Shown here one piece after another: positions 48,919 to 61,950 of a stretch of 64,000 nt of DNA. Numbering within the stretch: the stretch's first letter is position 1; every line of letters begins with the position of its first letter. The notes beneath the pieces are model-generated. The model was not told the DNA's origin. It made no database searches and worked only from the letters and a program-made list of their open reading frames with translations. The DNA lies in NCBI GenBank assembly GCA_920105625.2, contig OV050032.1, positions 204,070,758 to 204,134,757 of the forward strand. The letters run 5' to 3'. The position numbers were made by a program, and so were the translations under genes. This stretch comes from Clusia tigrina (taxonomy: Eukaryota; Arthropoda; Insecta; Diptera; Clusiidae).

Positions 48919-49190
48919 CTTTTTTTATTACTATTTTTTTTTTATTATTATATTTATTACTCTTTTTATTCATATTTTTATTATTATTATTTTATTATTA
49001 TTTTATTATTATTTTTATTATTGTTTTATTCATATTTTTATTACTATTTTTATTACTACTTTTATTCATATTTTTATTATTATTTTATTATTTTTATTAT
49101 TATTTTATTATTGTTTTATTCATATTTTTATTCATATTTTTATTCATATTTTTATGACTATTTTTATTCATATTTTTATTATTATTGTGT
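48919..49190. repeat. TTATT/TTCATATTTT low-complexity tract
   Basis: About 270 bases of 'ttattattattttattcata'-like sequence. It creates a long Tyr/Phe-rich ORF that is not a gene. Confidence 0.9.
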
Positions 49191-49719
49191 ATTAATTAAA
49201 TTTTTACGCATTTTATTGACTTTTCTGCGAGTACCCAAAATATCGACGGCAGCTAAAAACGCTGAAAATTATGAAAACAAACAAAAATTTGCTAAAAATT
49301 TAAATATGCCATTGATCGAGTCATCTTAATTAAATTCACATGCCACTCTTAATGAAAACAAACAAATTGGTTTTATTTAATATTTGTTTTTGTTTCGTTG
49401 TGTGTGTGTGAAGCGGAATAATTTGTGAACCATTCACTCGACAGTCAGCAAAATAGTTTGTTCTACCGCATTGTTCGATTGGTCAATTTGACTCCGCATA
49501 TGCAAATAATGATATTTTCTCGTGTCACATGCAATAATTAGTTTTACAACACGCAATTCCTAGAAAAAGATGGATTGACATCGATCCCTGTCACTCCTGT
49601 TCACATTAATATGAATACTAACATTTCCCCGTGTGTGCGTGCATGCAAGATTTCGACACAACCGGTTCTGATCGAAACACGTGAGCTACGAAGCTAAATT
49701 AGTTTCCGCACTTTTTACA

Positions 49720-50110
49720 GTGGAAGTATAACATTATTATAGAGAGTAAATATATAAATGATGATTACTGGGGAGCTTTCCTTGAATACTTGGGTCGAAA
49801 GGAGCTAAATCCCAATTTCCTTTTCCAGTTTGGTTTAAGGAATAAATGGAATAAGGAGGTCTCAAAATATGAGAAGCCAAGAAGCTGGAATAAGTTACTT
49901 TTTCGATATTTTCCAGTCTATAATATCACACTACTCGTATTATAGAGAATAAATATATACGGATTTGATGATCACTGCAGAACTCCGCTGAACTCTTGGG
50001 TCGAAAATCCCAATGGGCTAAACCTAAACCTCGAGTCTTGTCCAATTTGGTTTAAGCAATAAATTTGATATCACTTCATAAGGAGACCTCAAAATATGAG
50101 ATGCTCTTAA
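49720..50110. repeat. Diverged tandem duplication, about 200 bp
   Basis: The order 'attatagagagtaaatatat', 'gatgatcactg', 'cttgggtcgaaa', 'caatttggtttaag.aataaa' and 'ctcaaaatatgaga' occurs at 49735-49890 and again at 49940-50102, with many substitutions. Confidence 0.75.
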
Positions 50111-51287
50111 AGGACTCAATCCGGCAGTTTTCCATGTTGATTGGCTACCACTCCCAATATTATGGGAAACTAGAATAGCAGGTTGGAAAACCAGTATTGG
50201 GGCCGAGCAAGTATACAGTTGCTTCTCTAAATTTGGAGGCTGCAAGATCACCCTGCAATATTTTCCATATTATGGACGTCAAATATCACGCCTAAGATCC
50301 AGTTTTGCAGTGTTTCTCTTCAATACGTTAAACTGATTTTAAAATAGAAACAAAAATACATTTGATCATTTGTATTATTCCAAAGTTGGGCCTACTGAAA
50401 ACACCCATTTTTGGGTTGGAAGTTGCCTCACCGTCACTGACTTGAACAAATATTTTATATTTGTCTTGGATTTAAATTGGAACAGATATAAACTAAACAC
50501 TGAAACCCAAACAGACAACTTTATTTACGGCCTCATTCATTTGTTTCGTTTATTGAGATAACAACTTCGTGTTTATTTGAGAAGTCTACAATTGCTTCTC
50601 CAAATTTGGAGGCTGCGAGATCTGTCCAGTGCAGTCTTCGTTTTAGTGGCGTTTCGCGCATCTTCAGAGCGGTTTAAGTGCGATTAAGGCTCGTTTAAAG
50701 GAAGGAGCCTGTTGTAGCAGCAGTGCAGCAAGATTACGTGGTCTCTTCCTTGCAGAACGAGTGTGTGAAAATGCTGGATGTAGGTTCCTCAAATATATCG
50801 TGTTTGAAGTTTAATAGATGGCATTAATCTATGTTCGTTTCTGTGGAGAATTCATTTTCTTTCGAGCGAAAATCAACATAAAATTGAAAATAATGCGAGT
50901 ATGAGTCGAGTTGGAGTAGGTGTGTGACGAGTACGTGAGTAACTCGAATCCTGACTCGTTTTCGTTAAATTTCTATTCGGTGTTTTTTAAGCCCGTGTAA
51001 ATAGTGACTCGGGTATTTGGACCTGGCGACAGCTACTTTTATTTGTGAGAATAAGGATCCTACGTTTTTATTATGCTCGAAAATAAGCTTAAAATTGAAT
51101 TAGTTACTCGAATGGCGGCATCTATTTTGAGCTGAGTGATCTTACTAAATTGTTGCAATATTGTATTTGTCTTTTGTAGTATTCGCTATTTTCCCGAGTC
51201 TACGAGTAACGACCGTCAATGCCGAGCCGCACCTGGAAAATTGAAGGATACTCGAATCCAACTAGAAAGTGTCCCTAGTCGCATCGA
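50111..51287. other. Non-coding stretch
   Basis: The text 'ttgcttctc.aaatttggag' plus 'gctgc.agatc' occurs at about 50219 and again at about 50591. Otherwise nothing is recognisable. Confidence 0.45.
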
Positions 51288-52349
51288 GTTGAATCGAGTC
51301 AAATGAGAATCGAGTCAAATAAGAATCGAGCCTTAAGGAGATCAAATGACAATCGCGGCAAAAGTGAATTGAGTCGAATGAGAATCGAGCCAAAAGAGAA
51401 TCGAGTCAGATGAGAATCGAGTCAAATGAAAATAGAGTCAAATGAGAATCAATTGAAATGTGAATGACAAATGCGTCTTAAGCAGCATTGAGTCAAATAA
51501 GAATATAGTCAAATGAGAATAGAATTAAATAAGAATTGAGTCAAATGAGAATTGAGTGAAAAGAGCTTCGAGTCTTAAAGAGAATCGAGTCAAACTAGAA
51601 TCGAGTCAAATGAATCAAGTCAAATGAAGCAAGTCAAATGAGATTCAAGTCAATTTGAGTCAAATGAGAATCGAGTCAAAGGTGATCAAGTCACATGAGA
51701 ATTGAATTAGACGAGAATCAAGTCAAATGAATCAAGTCAAATGAGATTCGAGTTGATTTGAGTCAAGTGAGACTCGAGTCAAAGGTGAATCGACTCACAA
51801 GAGAATCGAGTTAGACGAGAATCAAGTCAAATGAGATTCGAGTTGATTTGAGTCAAATGAGAATCGAGTAAAATGAGAATCGAGTAAAATGAGAATCGAG
51901 TAAAACGAGAATCGAGTTAGACGAAAATCAAGTTACACGAGAATCAAGTCAAATGAGATTGGAGTTGATTTGAGTCAAATGAGAATCGAGTAAAATGAGA
52001 ATCGAGTTAGACGAGAATCGAGTAAAATGAGAATTGAGTCAAACTAGAATCGAGTCATATGAATCAAGTCAAATGAGATTCGAGTTGATTTGAGTCAAAT
52101 AAGATTCGAGTTGATTTGAGTCAAATGAGAATCGAGTCAAACGTGAATCGAGTCACATGAGAATCAAGTTAGACGAGAATCAAGTTAAATGAGATTCGAG
52201 TTGATTTGAGTCAAATGAGAATGCAGTCAAATGAGAATGCAGTCAAATGAGAATCCAATCAAATGAGAATAAAGTAAAATGAGAATCGATTGTAACAAGA
52301 ACCCAGTCAAATAAGAATCGAGTCTTAAGGAGAGTCGAGTCGAGTCGTC
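51288..52349. repeat. 16-bp minisatellite with higher-order structure, about 1.06 kb
   Basis: The basic word is 'gagtcaaatgagaatc'. Variants include 'gagttagacgagaatc', 'aagtcaaatgagattc' and 'gagttgatttgagtca'. Some variants recur in the same order (agattcgagttgatttgagt followed by caaatgagaatc) at about 51745, 51835, 51955, 52075 and 52195, so higher-order units of about 90-120 bp overlie the 16-bp period. Confidence 0.92.
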
Positions 52350-53727
52350 GAGTCCAAATACTTGAGTTGGTAAATCACTAAGTTAAAGATGCATTAGAGA
52401 CATGATGGAAGTGGGGCTGTTGAAATTAGAACAGGAGACTGAACATAACTTGCCTGAGAATAGCTTAGAGTGCGACGAATCTAGTCCAATTTATGAATGT
52501 AATTTTTTAATCGATGCAATATCAATATCGTGATATATGTTGAAGAAAACACGTCGGAAATATATCAAGTAAAGTACTTACAATAAGCGCCCCCATAATT
52601 TTACTAATTTCTCAGGATTTTCCAGAAGTTTTTTACGCAAACAAAGCAATCCAGAATGATGTTGTTTTTCTCGCTATCTACGCCGCACTTTTGCCAAATT
52701 TTATATGATATAATAATTTATGTTATATTATTTTATACACGCATGTCCTAATCGAAGTGATATGTCAATATCTGTGTATAGAAAATTGCTGAAGGTGAAT
52801 GAGATTTAGTTTTGCACTTTATATGAAAACAGTGCTGAGGTGCAGTAAATTGAGAAAGATTAAATTTCTAATCGTGCCAGTGGTTTATTTGCTGTTCTAT
52901 CACTCCATTAATCTCTCCTCAATTTATGATATGCGCACTTCCCACTTTTATTTGCTCCGTCCACTTTGCATTCCCATTCAAGTAGTAGTCACTTCATTAC
53001 AATCTTTGAGGACTATCAGAAATAGATGTGAGCCAATCTCACACAAATTTCACCTCTACATCTCTGAGCAGTGTTGAACCGCCCTCACTAGGGTGGGGGT
53101 GTGTGTTTTTGTGTGGCACCACTCATTAAGCCGCATTTGGGTGACAATTTATGCATGCTCAAAATGATTAACTTGAGGGCAACACCAACACTACCGCCAC
53201 ATTGCCTTCGGTGGGAGGAGTGGCGTGCATTTACTTTTTGTTGTTCTATTTTCGCGTGTTTTTCCGCTTTTAAGTGGCTTATCGCAAATGTTGATCTGGC
53301 TTTTACATTTCTTCAATGCTGATAATTTCCCATTCCAGGAACGCGCTTAATTTGATATTTTCATGTTATTTTTTTAATGAATGTCGTCTTAAACAAATAA
53401 ATATCATTCATCAAATTTTATGTGAATTTCTTCGGCGCAATTGTTTGTTTTTTATGTTTTTTGGTGTTTTGTGATTGCTGCGGAGTCAGTTCCGCAGCGG
53501 AAAGTTCATAAATATGATAATGAAATTGCAAATCCAAGTAGGGCAAAACTGTGGTACTCGGCGGTTGTTTGTGGTGCTACAAATACCCTACACATATCGT
53601 TCCTGGTGCCTTGGTGGCTCAGAAGGTGCCCACACAACAGCAACAAGCTAAAAAACGAACCCAATTGATTTCCCGGCAATAAGAAAATACGAAAAGGAAT
53701 TTCAAACCCTGGTTTAAACTGGAACAA
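52350..53727. other. Non-coding stretch
   Basis: No protein or repeat family was recognised. An ORF at 52799-53077 (+) has hydrophobic parts but no family features. Confidence 0.45.
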
Positions 53728-54767
53728 GGTGGAGTCATTGGGTGCCAACTCAGAACTGTACGGAGGATGAGTCATCAATTCGATGTTTTGACTGCTCAAA
53801 AATTCAAATGTTTGACGAGATGAGTGAGAGCTCGCATTGTCATGATGGAAAATGATTCGTCTTTGGCGGTCATTTTAACGAATTTCTCCGAAGAGTTCCG
53901 GCAAACAAATGGTCGTGTACCACTCAGAATTGACCGTCCTACGTTGCTCAAGCGGAACAGTGGCCACATGACCCATTCGGCCGAAGAAACAGGCGACCAT
54001 TTGCTTCGCTGTGCTTCTTCCACGAACAACTTTTGTTGGATTTAGCTCGTCTTGGAGTGCCCACACGGTCGATTGTTGTTTTGTTTCCGGCTCATACGCA
54101 TATATCCATTATTCGTCACCTGTCCCGATTCTATACACGTCTTTTGAAGAACCACGGTCGATCTTTTTAATAATTTCCGTACACCAATTGACTCGAACCT
54201 TTTGAGCGATTGTCAAATTATGTGGGATCCAACGCGAACAAATCTTTTTTACAGCCAAATGTTCATGCAATATGGAATGTATGGAAGTGGAAGTAATGCC
54301 CAAGATGTCCTCTATCTCACGGTATGTCACATGACGATCTTGCATCATCAGTTCACGCACTACATCGATGTTTTGTGGCACAACAACCGATTTTGGACGA
54401 CCTTCACGGAGTTCGTCGGCGACCGAACTACGACCACGCTTGAATTCACTATACCAGCGATATACTGTGGTTTTTGATGTTGCTTTATCGCCATACAAAG
54501 AACTGAGTTCATCGACACGTTCCTGCTGAGATAATCCACGTCGAAAGTTGTGAAAAATAATCCAACGAAAACCTTCTCTTGAAATTTCCATTTTTTGGCC
54601 AAATTGACTTTCTTAACTCACTCTAAACAAAACAAATAGCACTTGTACATCAACACGTTGTGAGTACGTTTATGCTAAAAAATGTCAAACTTTATTATGG
54701 CGTTGCCAGATTTTAGCTATTGACATTAGTGTTGCCAGTTCCCTAAATATAAATAGTACCCCTCGTA
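53728..54767 (-). mobile_element. Mariner element, 3'-truncated and broken
   Basis: The transposase reads on the minus strand from Met at 54591: an N-terminal HTH pair (FHNFRRGLSQQERVDELS, SKTTVYRWYSEFKRGR), the linker GRPKSVVVPQ, a second HTH (TYREIEDILGI), then first catalytic motif TGDE followed at once by a stop (54109-54111), the second in HHDNASSHSS (about 53840), and the third in LAPND (about 53735) after the mariner words THPPYSSELAP. A frame change lies near 53870. The sequence stops being mariner soon after LAPND, so the 3' terminal repeat is missing. The 5' end (about 54767) abuts a TA within jockey coding sequence. Non-autonomous and dead. Confidence 0.88.
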
Positions 54768-55229
54768 CCATACTTTGCCGAATGCTTTGGCTACATCGAG
54801 AAAGATGATTGAGCATACCTTGCTCTCTTCTAAAGCTTTTGCGATTGTGTGTCTGAATATATGGACTTGGTCTAGTGTCGAGTCCTTGTTGCGAAAACCA
54901 AATTGATGTGTTGGTATCAGTTTTCTGCTATCTATGATAGGCGGTATTCTTTTCATGAATAGCTTTACAAATAGTTTGGATAGCATTGGTAATAGAGAGA
55001 TTGGCCTGTGTGACGTTACATCATGTAAGGATTTTCCTGGTTTGTGGATCTTGATTACCTCTGATACCTTCCAGTATATACGGGCATGTTTCAATCTGCA
55101 GCTAGTTTTGTTAATTTTGTTAGCATGGCAATCATTCTGGTTGGTGGTTGTTTTAAGATTTCGGTTGTGATTAGGTCGTAGCCTGGATATTTTTTTTGCC
55201 CTCAAACCCTGCCTGATTTCTCCTAACAT
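54768..55229 (-). pseudogene. Jockey-type LINE reverse transcriptase fragment
   Basis: The minus frame reads IKIHKPGK, SHRPISLLPMLSKLFVKL, LIPTHQFGFRNKDSTLDQVH and IIFLDVAKAFGKVW, the RT fingers and motif A of the jockey clade, with the first catalytic Asp present. It stops at the mariner boundary. The catalytic YADD region was not found beyond the mariner. Confidence 0.85.
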
Positions 55230-57361
55230 TTCAGTTCATCAATTTCGTGACTATCTTCTTGTTATTTGAGGAGAAATATTTCACCTAAAAAACGAGTGCC
55301 AAGATAATCGAGGTACCTGTATTCGTTTTTTTCTTGGATACATTTTATGAAAAGAAATCAGGTTCCAATTTTTTTTCTGGACTGCGTGATATTGGAGGTC
55401 GATCTTTACTGGGCAGATCAAAATTGAAAGCTTTAGGGAACTACATACAATATCTCTCATTGGAGTTGCACTTTCAGTTAAACAGATATCTGAGCTAATA
55501 CCTTGGAGTTTCTATGTGGTTCCATATACGAGTATGGTCGTCTGTCTTTTATAGTAGGCATCTACGTACAACATATCAAATTGGGCGAAGTGCACTGCAG
55601 CCAATGATAATAATATAGTATAGTGACCACTTTGTTTCTCCCACACGATATACTATTTAGAAAAGGCAGCTGCCATTATTTCTATACAAACACTCGGAGG
55701 ACACGTTCTGCAACCAATCAGCAGCATTTCTTTGCATTAAAACTTTGCAACTTTGCAATTTTATTCAAGTACTTTGGGGAATTTTTCATGTTCGCTAATT
55801 TCATTGTTAAATTCAACCCATTTGTAGACGTGGACTTAAGTATGAAGTCGTGACAGCAGCACGTGCCAAGTGTAGTGCACTATTAATAATCGAGACAGCA
55901 GCACGTGCCAAGTGTAGTGCACTATTAATAATCGAGATACGATCGACTAGAAACATTTTTGATTAGCTTTTCTTTTTTCTGTATGTTGTTTGCTTGTTTT
56001 GGTCAGTAGCTGAGTTGGTAGTGATCTACTAACTGGCCTTAAGGAATAGTTTCTTGGTAGCGATACTGTGCTTGGCCTTCCACGTATTTATCGCTTTTAG
56101 GTCATTTCTTTCTTCATGAAGTTTCTGTGATTTTAACGTTATAGCGATAAGGTTCGCTTTATCACGCAAAACTGTTTTGTCTTCCGCAGTGGGTCCACAA
56201 TTTTTATACATATATAAATATATATACTAGCAATGATAGTGTAAAACACCATCTGATTAGCGTTTATTGTAGTTCAAATATTGCGATATGATTAATGGGG
56301 CTGGGATAGGAGCGAATAGAATGGAGCACGCGTGTAAATATTCTACAATTATTGCAACATCCCAGCAAATCTTTTCTGTTGTGTGCTTTTGTTTCAGATA
56401 AGAAGAAGGTTCTAATAATTTGTCGATGGCCCTGTATATTGCACCTCCACTGGTCTATGACAAGTAGACAGCAAGTGTCTGTGTTCCGGGGTCTCGATTT
56501 GCTCGTCTACAAGGCATCCAACTAATATTCTAGCCAACAACTTGTTGCATGCTTTCGATTACATCAGCAGCACGCTCATTTAGACGCGGCCAATAAACCG
56601 AATGCACGCATTGTCAAGTTTCATGGGAAAGATTGTAAATTGCATATTGCAAAAATTGAACTCGTACTGGTCGGGCCACCCAATGAAAATTGAGACTGCT
56701 GTGCGTCCGTAGCTCTGGAGCAAGGAGGTTATGAGTCTCCGTATCACTTACCGACTGCAATCAATAATAATACTTGCATTACGGGTTTGCGTGGATTGAT
56801 GCCTATTTGGCTAGTAATAAGTTACTAATATACATATAAACACTTAGTTAAGAGGCTCTGGTCTGAGGAAGCTGTAGGATCCAGAAAAACCTGGGATCAC
56901 CAGAGAAATAGCGCAATTAATGCAACTAGGAGGCGACTCTCGACACAACAGTTTCAGTCCTGACATGTCACACACAGGCTCAGAGGCTTAACCCTCCTCT
57001 TCAATGACTGTTGTCGCAGTTGCGGGTCGTCGGACGCAGAGGAGGACATCCCACACTTAATGTGATATTGCCGTACCCCTGCGAGGAGGAGATTTCGATT
57101 CCTAGTGGCACCTTTTCTCGAGGATCTTGATGCGGTGTCCTCCATTAGTGCAAGCAATGTCGCTCGCTTCATCAGGGAATGACACCTTTGAGTCCTGGGG
57201 GTGTTTCAGTTGAACGTATCTGTGGTATCACGTCTCTGTGGGATAACAATGGGCCAAGGATTGGCAAGCTTTCTTTAGGTCCACCCTAGCCTAGCCTATA
57301 CACAGGTCCTCACAAGTGTATTTATATTATTCTTTTTTTTCTATACAATCAGCTGATGTTC
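55230..57361. other. Non-coding stretch
   Basis: The text around 56450-56720 and 56950-57290 has the look of decayed retrotransposon, but no diagnostic motif could be read. No gene is supported. Confidence 0.45.
55852..55935. repeat. 42-bp tandem duplication
   Basis: Two identical units starting 'gacagcagcacgtgccaagt' and ending 'tattaataatcga'. Their exact identity suggests a recent event. Confidence 0.95.
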
Positions 57362-57721
57362 TTTTGGTCCCTCTCTATCTCTCTCTCCCTCTATCTCTTT
57401 CTCCCTCTATCTCTCTCCCTCTATCTCTCTCTACCTCCCTCCCTCTATCTCTATCTTTATCTCCTTCTCTCTCTATCTCCCTCTATCTCTATCTTTATCT
57501 CCTTCTCTCTCTATCTCCTTCTCTCTCTATCTCTATCTCCTTCTCTCTCTATCTCCTTCTCTCTCTATCTACTTCTTTCTCTATCTCCTTCTCCTTCTCT
57601 CTCTATCTCCTTCTCTCTCTATCTCCTTTTCTCTCTATCTACTTCTCTCTATCTCTTTCTCTCTCTATCTCCTTCTTCTCTCTCTATCTCCTTCTTTCTC
57701 TATCTCCTTCTCTCTCTATCT

Positions 57722-57757
<36 letters not shown>
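57362..57757. repeat. Polypyrimidine CT-rich minisatellite
   Basis: About 400 bases of C/T with regular 'ctctctatctccttct' units ending in pure (CT)n. One strand is almost entirely pyrimidine, which could allow triplex structures. Two long overlapping Ser/Leu/Tyr ORFs across it are artefacts. Confidence 0.95.
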
Positions 57758-57839
57758 ATCCTATATAGTTGTCAAGTATGTAGTGGAAAAAATGCGTTCT
57801 CACATTTTAGTACTTCATATAATTTTTTTGAGATATAAT

Positions 57840-59330
57840 TGGAGATAGGGCGGAGAACCGCCTTAGAAGGAGGTCTCCAAGTTCTCAGGCAAGTTTTGCC
57901 CATTGTACTATTTTCAGTGCCTGAATGTATGCAGGAGTGGACAAAATTAATGCATGGTTATGAGAACCACTTTCTTTTCGATTCACGTCAATTTCGCCCC
58001 CATCAATCACAGTCAAAATCTACAAATACCACACGACGACGCACTTCAATCAAAACACGGAAGGGAAAGAGGCAATAATTGATTGATGACTGACCATGTT
58101 TGTATGCCCAGCAGCCGCGCTGTTTCTGCGCCAGTTCAATCAAAGTTCCATTATTGGTCTCATTTTCATATGTTGCAGATATAATTCTATGTAAAAATTA
58201 AACATTTTCTGAGAAACATTTGTTATACAGAGTTAATAGCTCCTTCCACTTTATATGCGGCACGTAAATGCCATTTTAATAGTATCGCAATTTAAAGTCT
58301 TATTTTTCCATTTTGCTTTGCGCGCATTGTCAATTAAGGCAATGACGGACATTTTTCTGCATGTGGAGTTCTAGTTTAATATTTAATTTTATGGCATGAA
58401 CGAGGCACGTATTTGTTTGAACTGAGGAGTTCATTGGAAGAACGCATTGCGGCCATGGCATAGTTAGTACCAGGTAAAGGCCGCTTAAGGAGTGATTAAT
58501 TTTATTGAAAGTGTGCTACATTGAACAAACTAACCTAATTGGAAAAACAACGATTGGAACTAAATTGGAACTGTTTGGATGGATTTCTTATTATCAGTGA
58601 ATATTTTATATTTACTTTGGTTTTGCTCAGTGATAATTTTGCTGTGTACGGTTCTGAACTTTCTTGTGTAGAGCGGGTTTTTACGTACTACATATGTACA
58701 TAGTATGTACATACATATGTGCCTATGCCTGCTATAGAAAACTTCAGTAAAAGTGTGTTGTGAGTTTGTTCTTTTTAAGAGGGGGGAGGGGGAGGGGTTA
58801 AATGGGTACTGGCACACAAACACATACATAGCGTAACTCAACAGTCTAAGCTCAAAGCGAAGTTTTTTTTATTACCAAAAAGGATATTGAAACTTAGATT
58901 TTACAGAAAATTTGTGCTTTTTCTCTTTCTCTCTCTGTATACGTATATTATGCGCTGGCGATAACTTAGGAAGGTTTTTACAGAAAATTGTTGCTTTTTC
59001 TCTTTCTCTCTCTGTATACGTATGTATATTTGGCTCTGGCGATAACATAGGAAGGTATCAGTTTTGAGCTTACATCCAGTGTTGCGGTTTTGACGCCTTT
59101 CAAATGTGGTTACTTTTTTGTGGTTGTGTAACGAGATCTACAATGAGTACTAAGAACTAAATACACGCGAATCATGATTCACTTGATTGTATTCACATGC
59201 ATTTACAGTTATTGCAAAGCCATCGAACCTAATACGCACTTTTTTGTTTGAGATACATTGATAATTATACTCAACATGTTTGAAAGTGGAGAGTTTGACT
59301 CTCTTATACCAAAGAGCATACATTCTCTTA
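57840..59330. other. Non-coding stretch
   Basis: ORF 57839-58078 (+) with a basic Ser/Thr/Arg-rich end has no recognisable family. A poly-G tract lies near 58782-58800. A tandem 23-bp duplication of 'ctcttataccaaagagcata' is at about 59299-59346. Confidence 0.45.
58903..59057. repeat. 77-bp tandem duplication
   Basis: 'acagaaaa' to 'ctggcgataac.taggaagg' occurs twice, starting at 58903 and 58980, with a few differences. Both units contain a CT run and a TATACGTATA palindrome-like core. Confidence 0.9.
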
Positions 59331-59334
59331 TACC

Positions 59335-59515
59335 AAAGAGCATACATATATAGAGCTCGCATGTCGAACAAAGTTATTGTTGCAAACATTTTGTTCGAGG
59401 GGTTTTCTAGTAAACCCCTCGAACATAAATACATGCATTGCATCTCGCTTCCGCTTGCCGCTCACGAATTTGGTGAAATCGCCTTCACTTCCATTTTACA
59501 AAATCTCTAATACTC
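59335..59515. repeat. Dispersed repeat, second copy, with inserted 14-bp-stem hairpin
   Basis: Matches 9932-10085 on both sides. Between 'gttattgttgcaaa' and 'gcatctcgcttcc' this copy has extra sequence, including a perfect inverted repeat at 59392-59405 and 59412-59425 (arms tgttcgaggggttt / aaacccctcgaaca, 6-base loop). Confidence 0.75.
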
Positions 59516-61669
59516 TGCTTAAACTCTTCAAGCGGATGTGTGATCGCTTCATTGCAGTATTGTGCTTTTCACTTTTTTCTGCGAAACAATCACAACGAAA
59601 CAAACGTTAATTGCATTTTTAATTTTTTTTATTTTCTTATTATACTGTGATATGTTGAACATTTAAAAAATAAAATATGATATTAAGTAATAAATAAAAA
59701 TGAATTTATGTTAAGTAGAAATATTTGTATACGCGTTTTTATAAATAGCATTTAAAAATTAAATATTGTAATCTGTTTTGGAGGCTAATCAATTCCGCTT
59801 TTTAGTATTACATTTTAGATATAAGCAAGATCCCTCAACAGGATTTCTCCAAAATACATAAATTCCTATGGGAAATAAGTTTGACAGAAGATCTGTAAAT
59901 GAGACTAACTTTTTAAATAAATAAGGGCATTACAATAGAACTTTCAGGTTGCGGTGTATGACACTCCTAAACAAATTTAATCTAATTTAGTAGCAATATT
60001 ACTAGCTGATGCAGCACTGCTGGCGGGATTTGATAAAATGCCCAATGCTAGTTCTAGCAAGCTTGGATAAAAATTTACACAGTTGGTTGGTTCTCCACCG
60101 TTGCTTCAATTTTAAATTTTCAACAATTATGTTTTCCGTGTAGTTTTGTATTAACTCTCATCATTCATTTCCATCTGCAATATATCCCTATAGTCAATAA
60201 GATAAGACCTGTTTATAAAAAGATTAACACATTTTTAGCTCAATCTAAAATATTTCGCAATAAACTTCAAACATTTTATACTTTTTATAGATTTTGATTG
60301 TACTGCACCGCCTAGCACACAAAGCAAAGTGATATGTAAAATAAATTAAAAGTAACTAAAAATAAGTATATTTAAATGAGTACGATTCTAAGTATTTTTC
60401 TAATATTTCGCATCAAACCAGAGAGAGAACTAGAAGTATGCTTCAAACTCAGAAGCATAACGGGCTTCTTTTTGGTTACTTTTTATAATTTGGTTACTTT
60501 TAAAAATAAATCCGGTTACAAAATTTGTTTGTCCTGCGGCAACACAGCTTGCATCACTGCATACAAAGAGTGATTGCTGTATAATTGCGACATGTAACGT
60601 ACTCCTACACTTGGTTGTGGCTGATTATGTATACATATGTATATATGTATATACATACTTATTTTGAGCAAAGTTGAATGCAGTGTTGGCCTCTACTTTT
60701 AATCGTTATAGATAGAGAATCGTTATACGAGTATGTAGATAGAGAAAGGCTCGAAGTTTTATGTTATGACAGTAAACAATATTAATTTAATAACAAAAAA
60801 AAAACCTTCATGAATATATTAGAATTTTCGATATCACAATGACTACATTAAAATATACATATATTGATAATAAATATAAGGGACAAATAAAATGCACTTA
60901 ATTTTAATAAGATTGTTTATCGATTGTTGCGACCTCCGGAAGAAATTTAATTACTAGAATTTAAGGTCTAAATTACGAATTAATTGTTATTTTTTAAATA
61001 TATGTACATATGTATGTATATACATTTTTGCTTATTGAACTTCTGCGATATTTCGGTTCCATCTTCAGGGTCATTTTTTTGGTCTCTCGCTTAAATGTAA
61101 ATTACAGACTATAATATCGGAACATTTCAATATAGACAAAAAATGTTATTTGAAAAATAACAAATTATTTGCCATTCAAATCTGAAATCGTTTAAAGAAA
61201 ACTAATAATTAATTTTAATAATTTTACATTAGGTGGAAACTTTTTGCGCAAAGAGAGAGATAGAGAGAGAGTACTTTTTTGTGTCACTGTTGCTTGCATG
61301 GCCTCCTTTCACAAACTCCTCAATTTATGTTTGTGTGCTTACATAGTTGCAGTCACACATACATATGTGAATGTATTGGTTCATGAGAATTATCTACATA
61401 CAATTTGCTACATGCATCCATACATACATACGTCCATCATATGTAATGTATGCATTGTTTACTCGTGCACTCGTGAATACCGGTTTGTATTGAATTTGCT
61501 ATCTGATGCCTAATTAAGGCACTGTAAATCAAAGTTATTGAATTGTTTGCGAGTTCACAGCGTTGAGAATAATTTATTATCATATCTGAGCAACGAAATC
61601 ACTTAACGATATTTTATTGAAGATAATTTGTCTGGAACCGCAGAATATACATTTTTGATAGAAACACTT

Positions 61670-61950
61670 CCAGAGTTGCCACTTATTTGAGCTTTATCAG
61701 CTTACGAACAGATTCAGGAAAATATTCTATTTATTATTATAATTTTTCACACGTTTCCTCTGCAAATTCCGTCTGTTTCCATTAATAAAATTCTCTTTTT
61801 AATTTCGTTATTAGATCAGTGTCCAGAGTTGCCACTTATTTCAGCTTTATCTGCTTAGGACATATTTGAAATATTTTTTGATTTTTATTATATTTTTTCA
61901 CACGGAAGAGGAAACTCTGCAAATCCTTCTGTTTCCATTGGTAAAGTTGT
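61670..61950. repeat. Diverged tandem duplication, about 153 bp
   Basis: 'ccagagttgccacttatttgagctttatc.gctta' begins at 61670 and 61823. Both units continue with 'ttcacacg', 'ctctgcaaat', 'tctgtttccatt' and 'aatt'. Confidence 0.8.

Noticed and set aside
48826..49329. 167-codon Tyr/Phe-rich ORF
   Set aside because: It is the translation of a TTATT low-complexity tract.
56450..57290. Retrotransposon-like text
   Set aside because: No diagnostic RT, integrase or zinc motif could be read in any frame, so it is not called as an element.
57316..57838. Two overlapping ORFs of 150-160 codons rich in Ser, Leu and Tyr
   Set aside because: They are translations of a CT-rich minisatellite in two frames.
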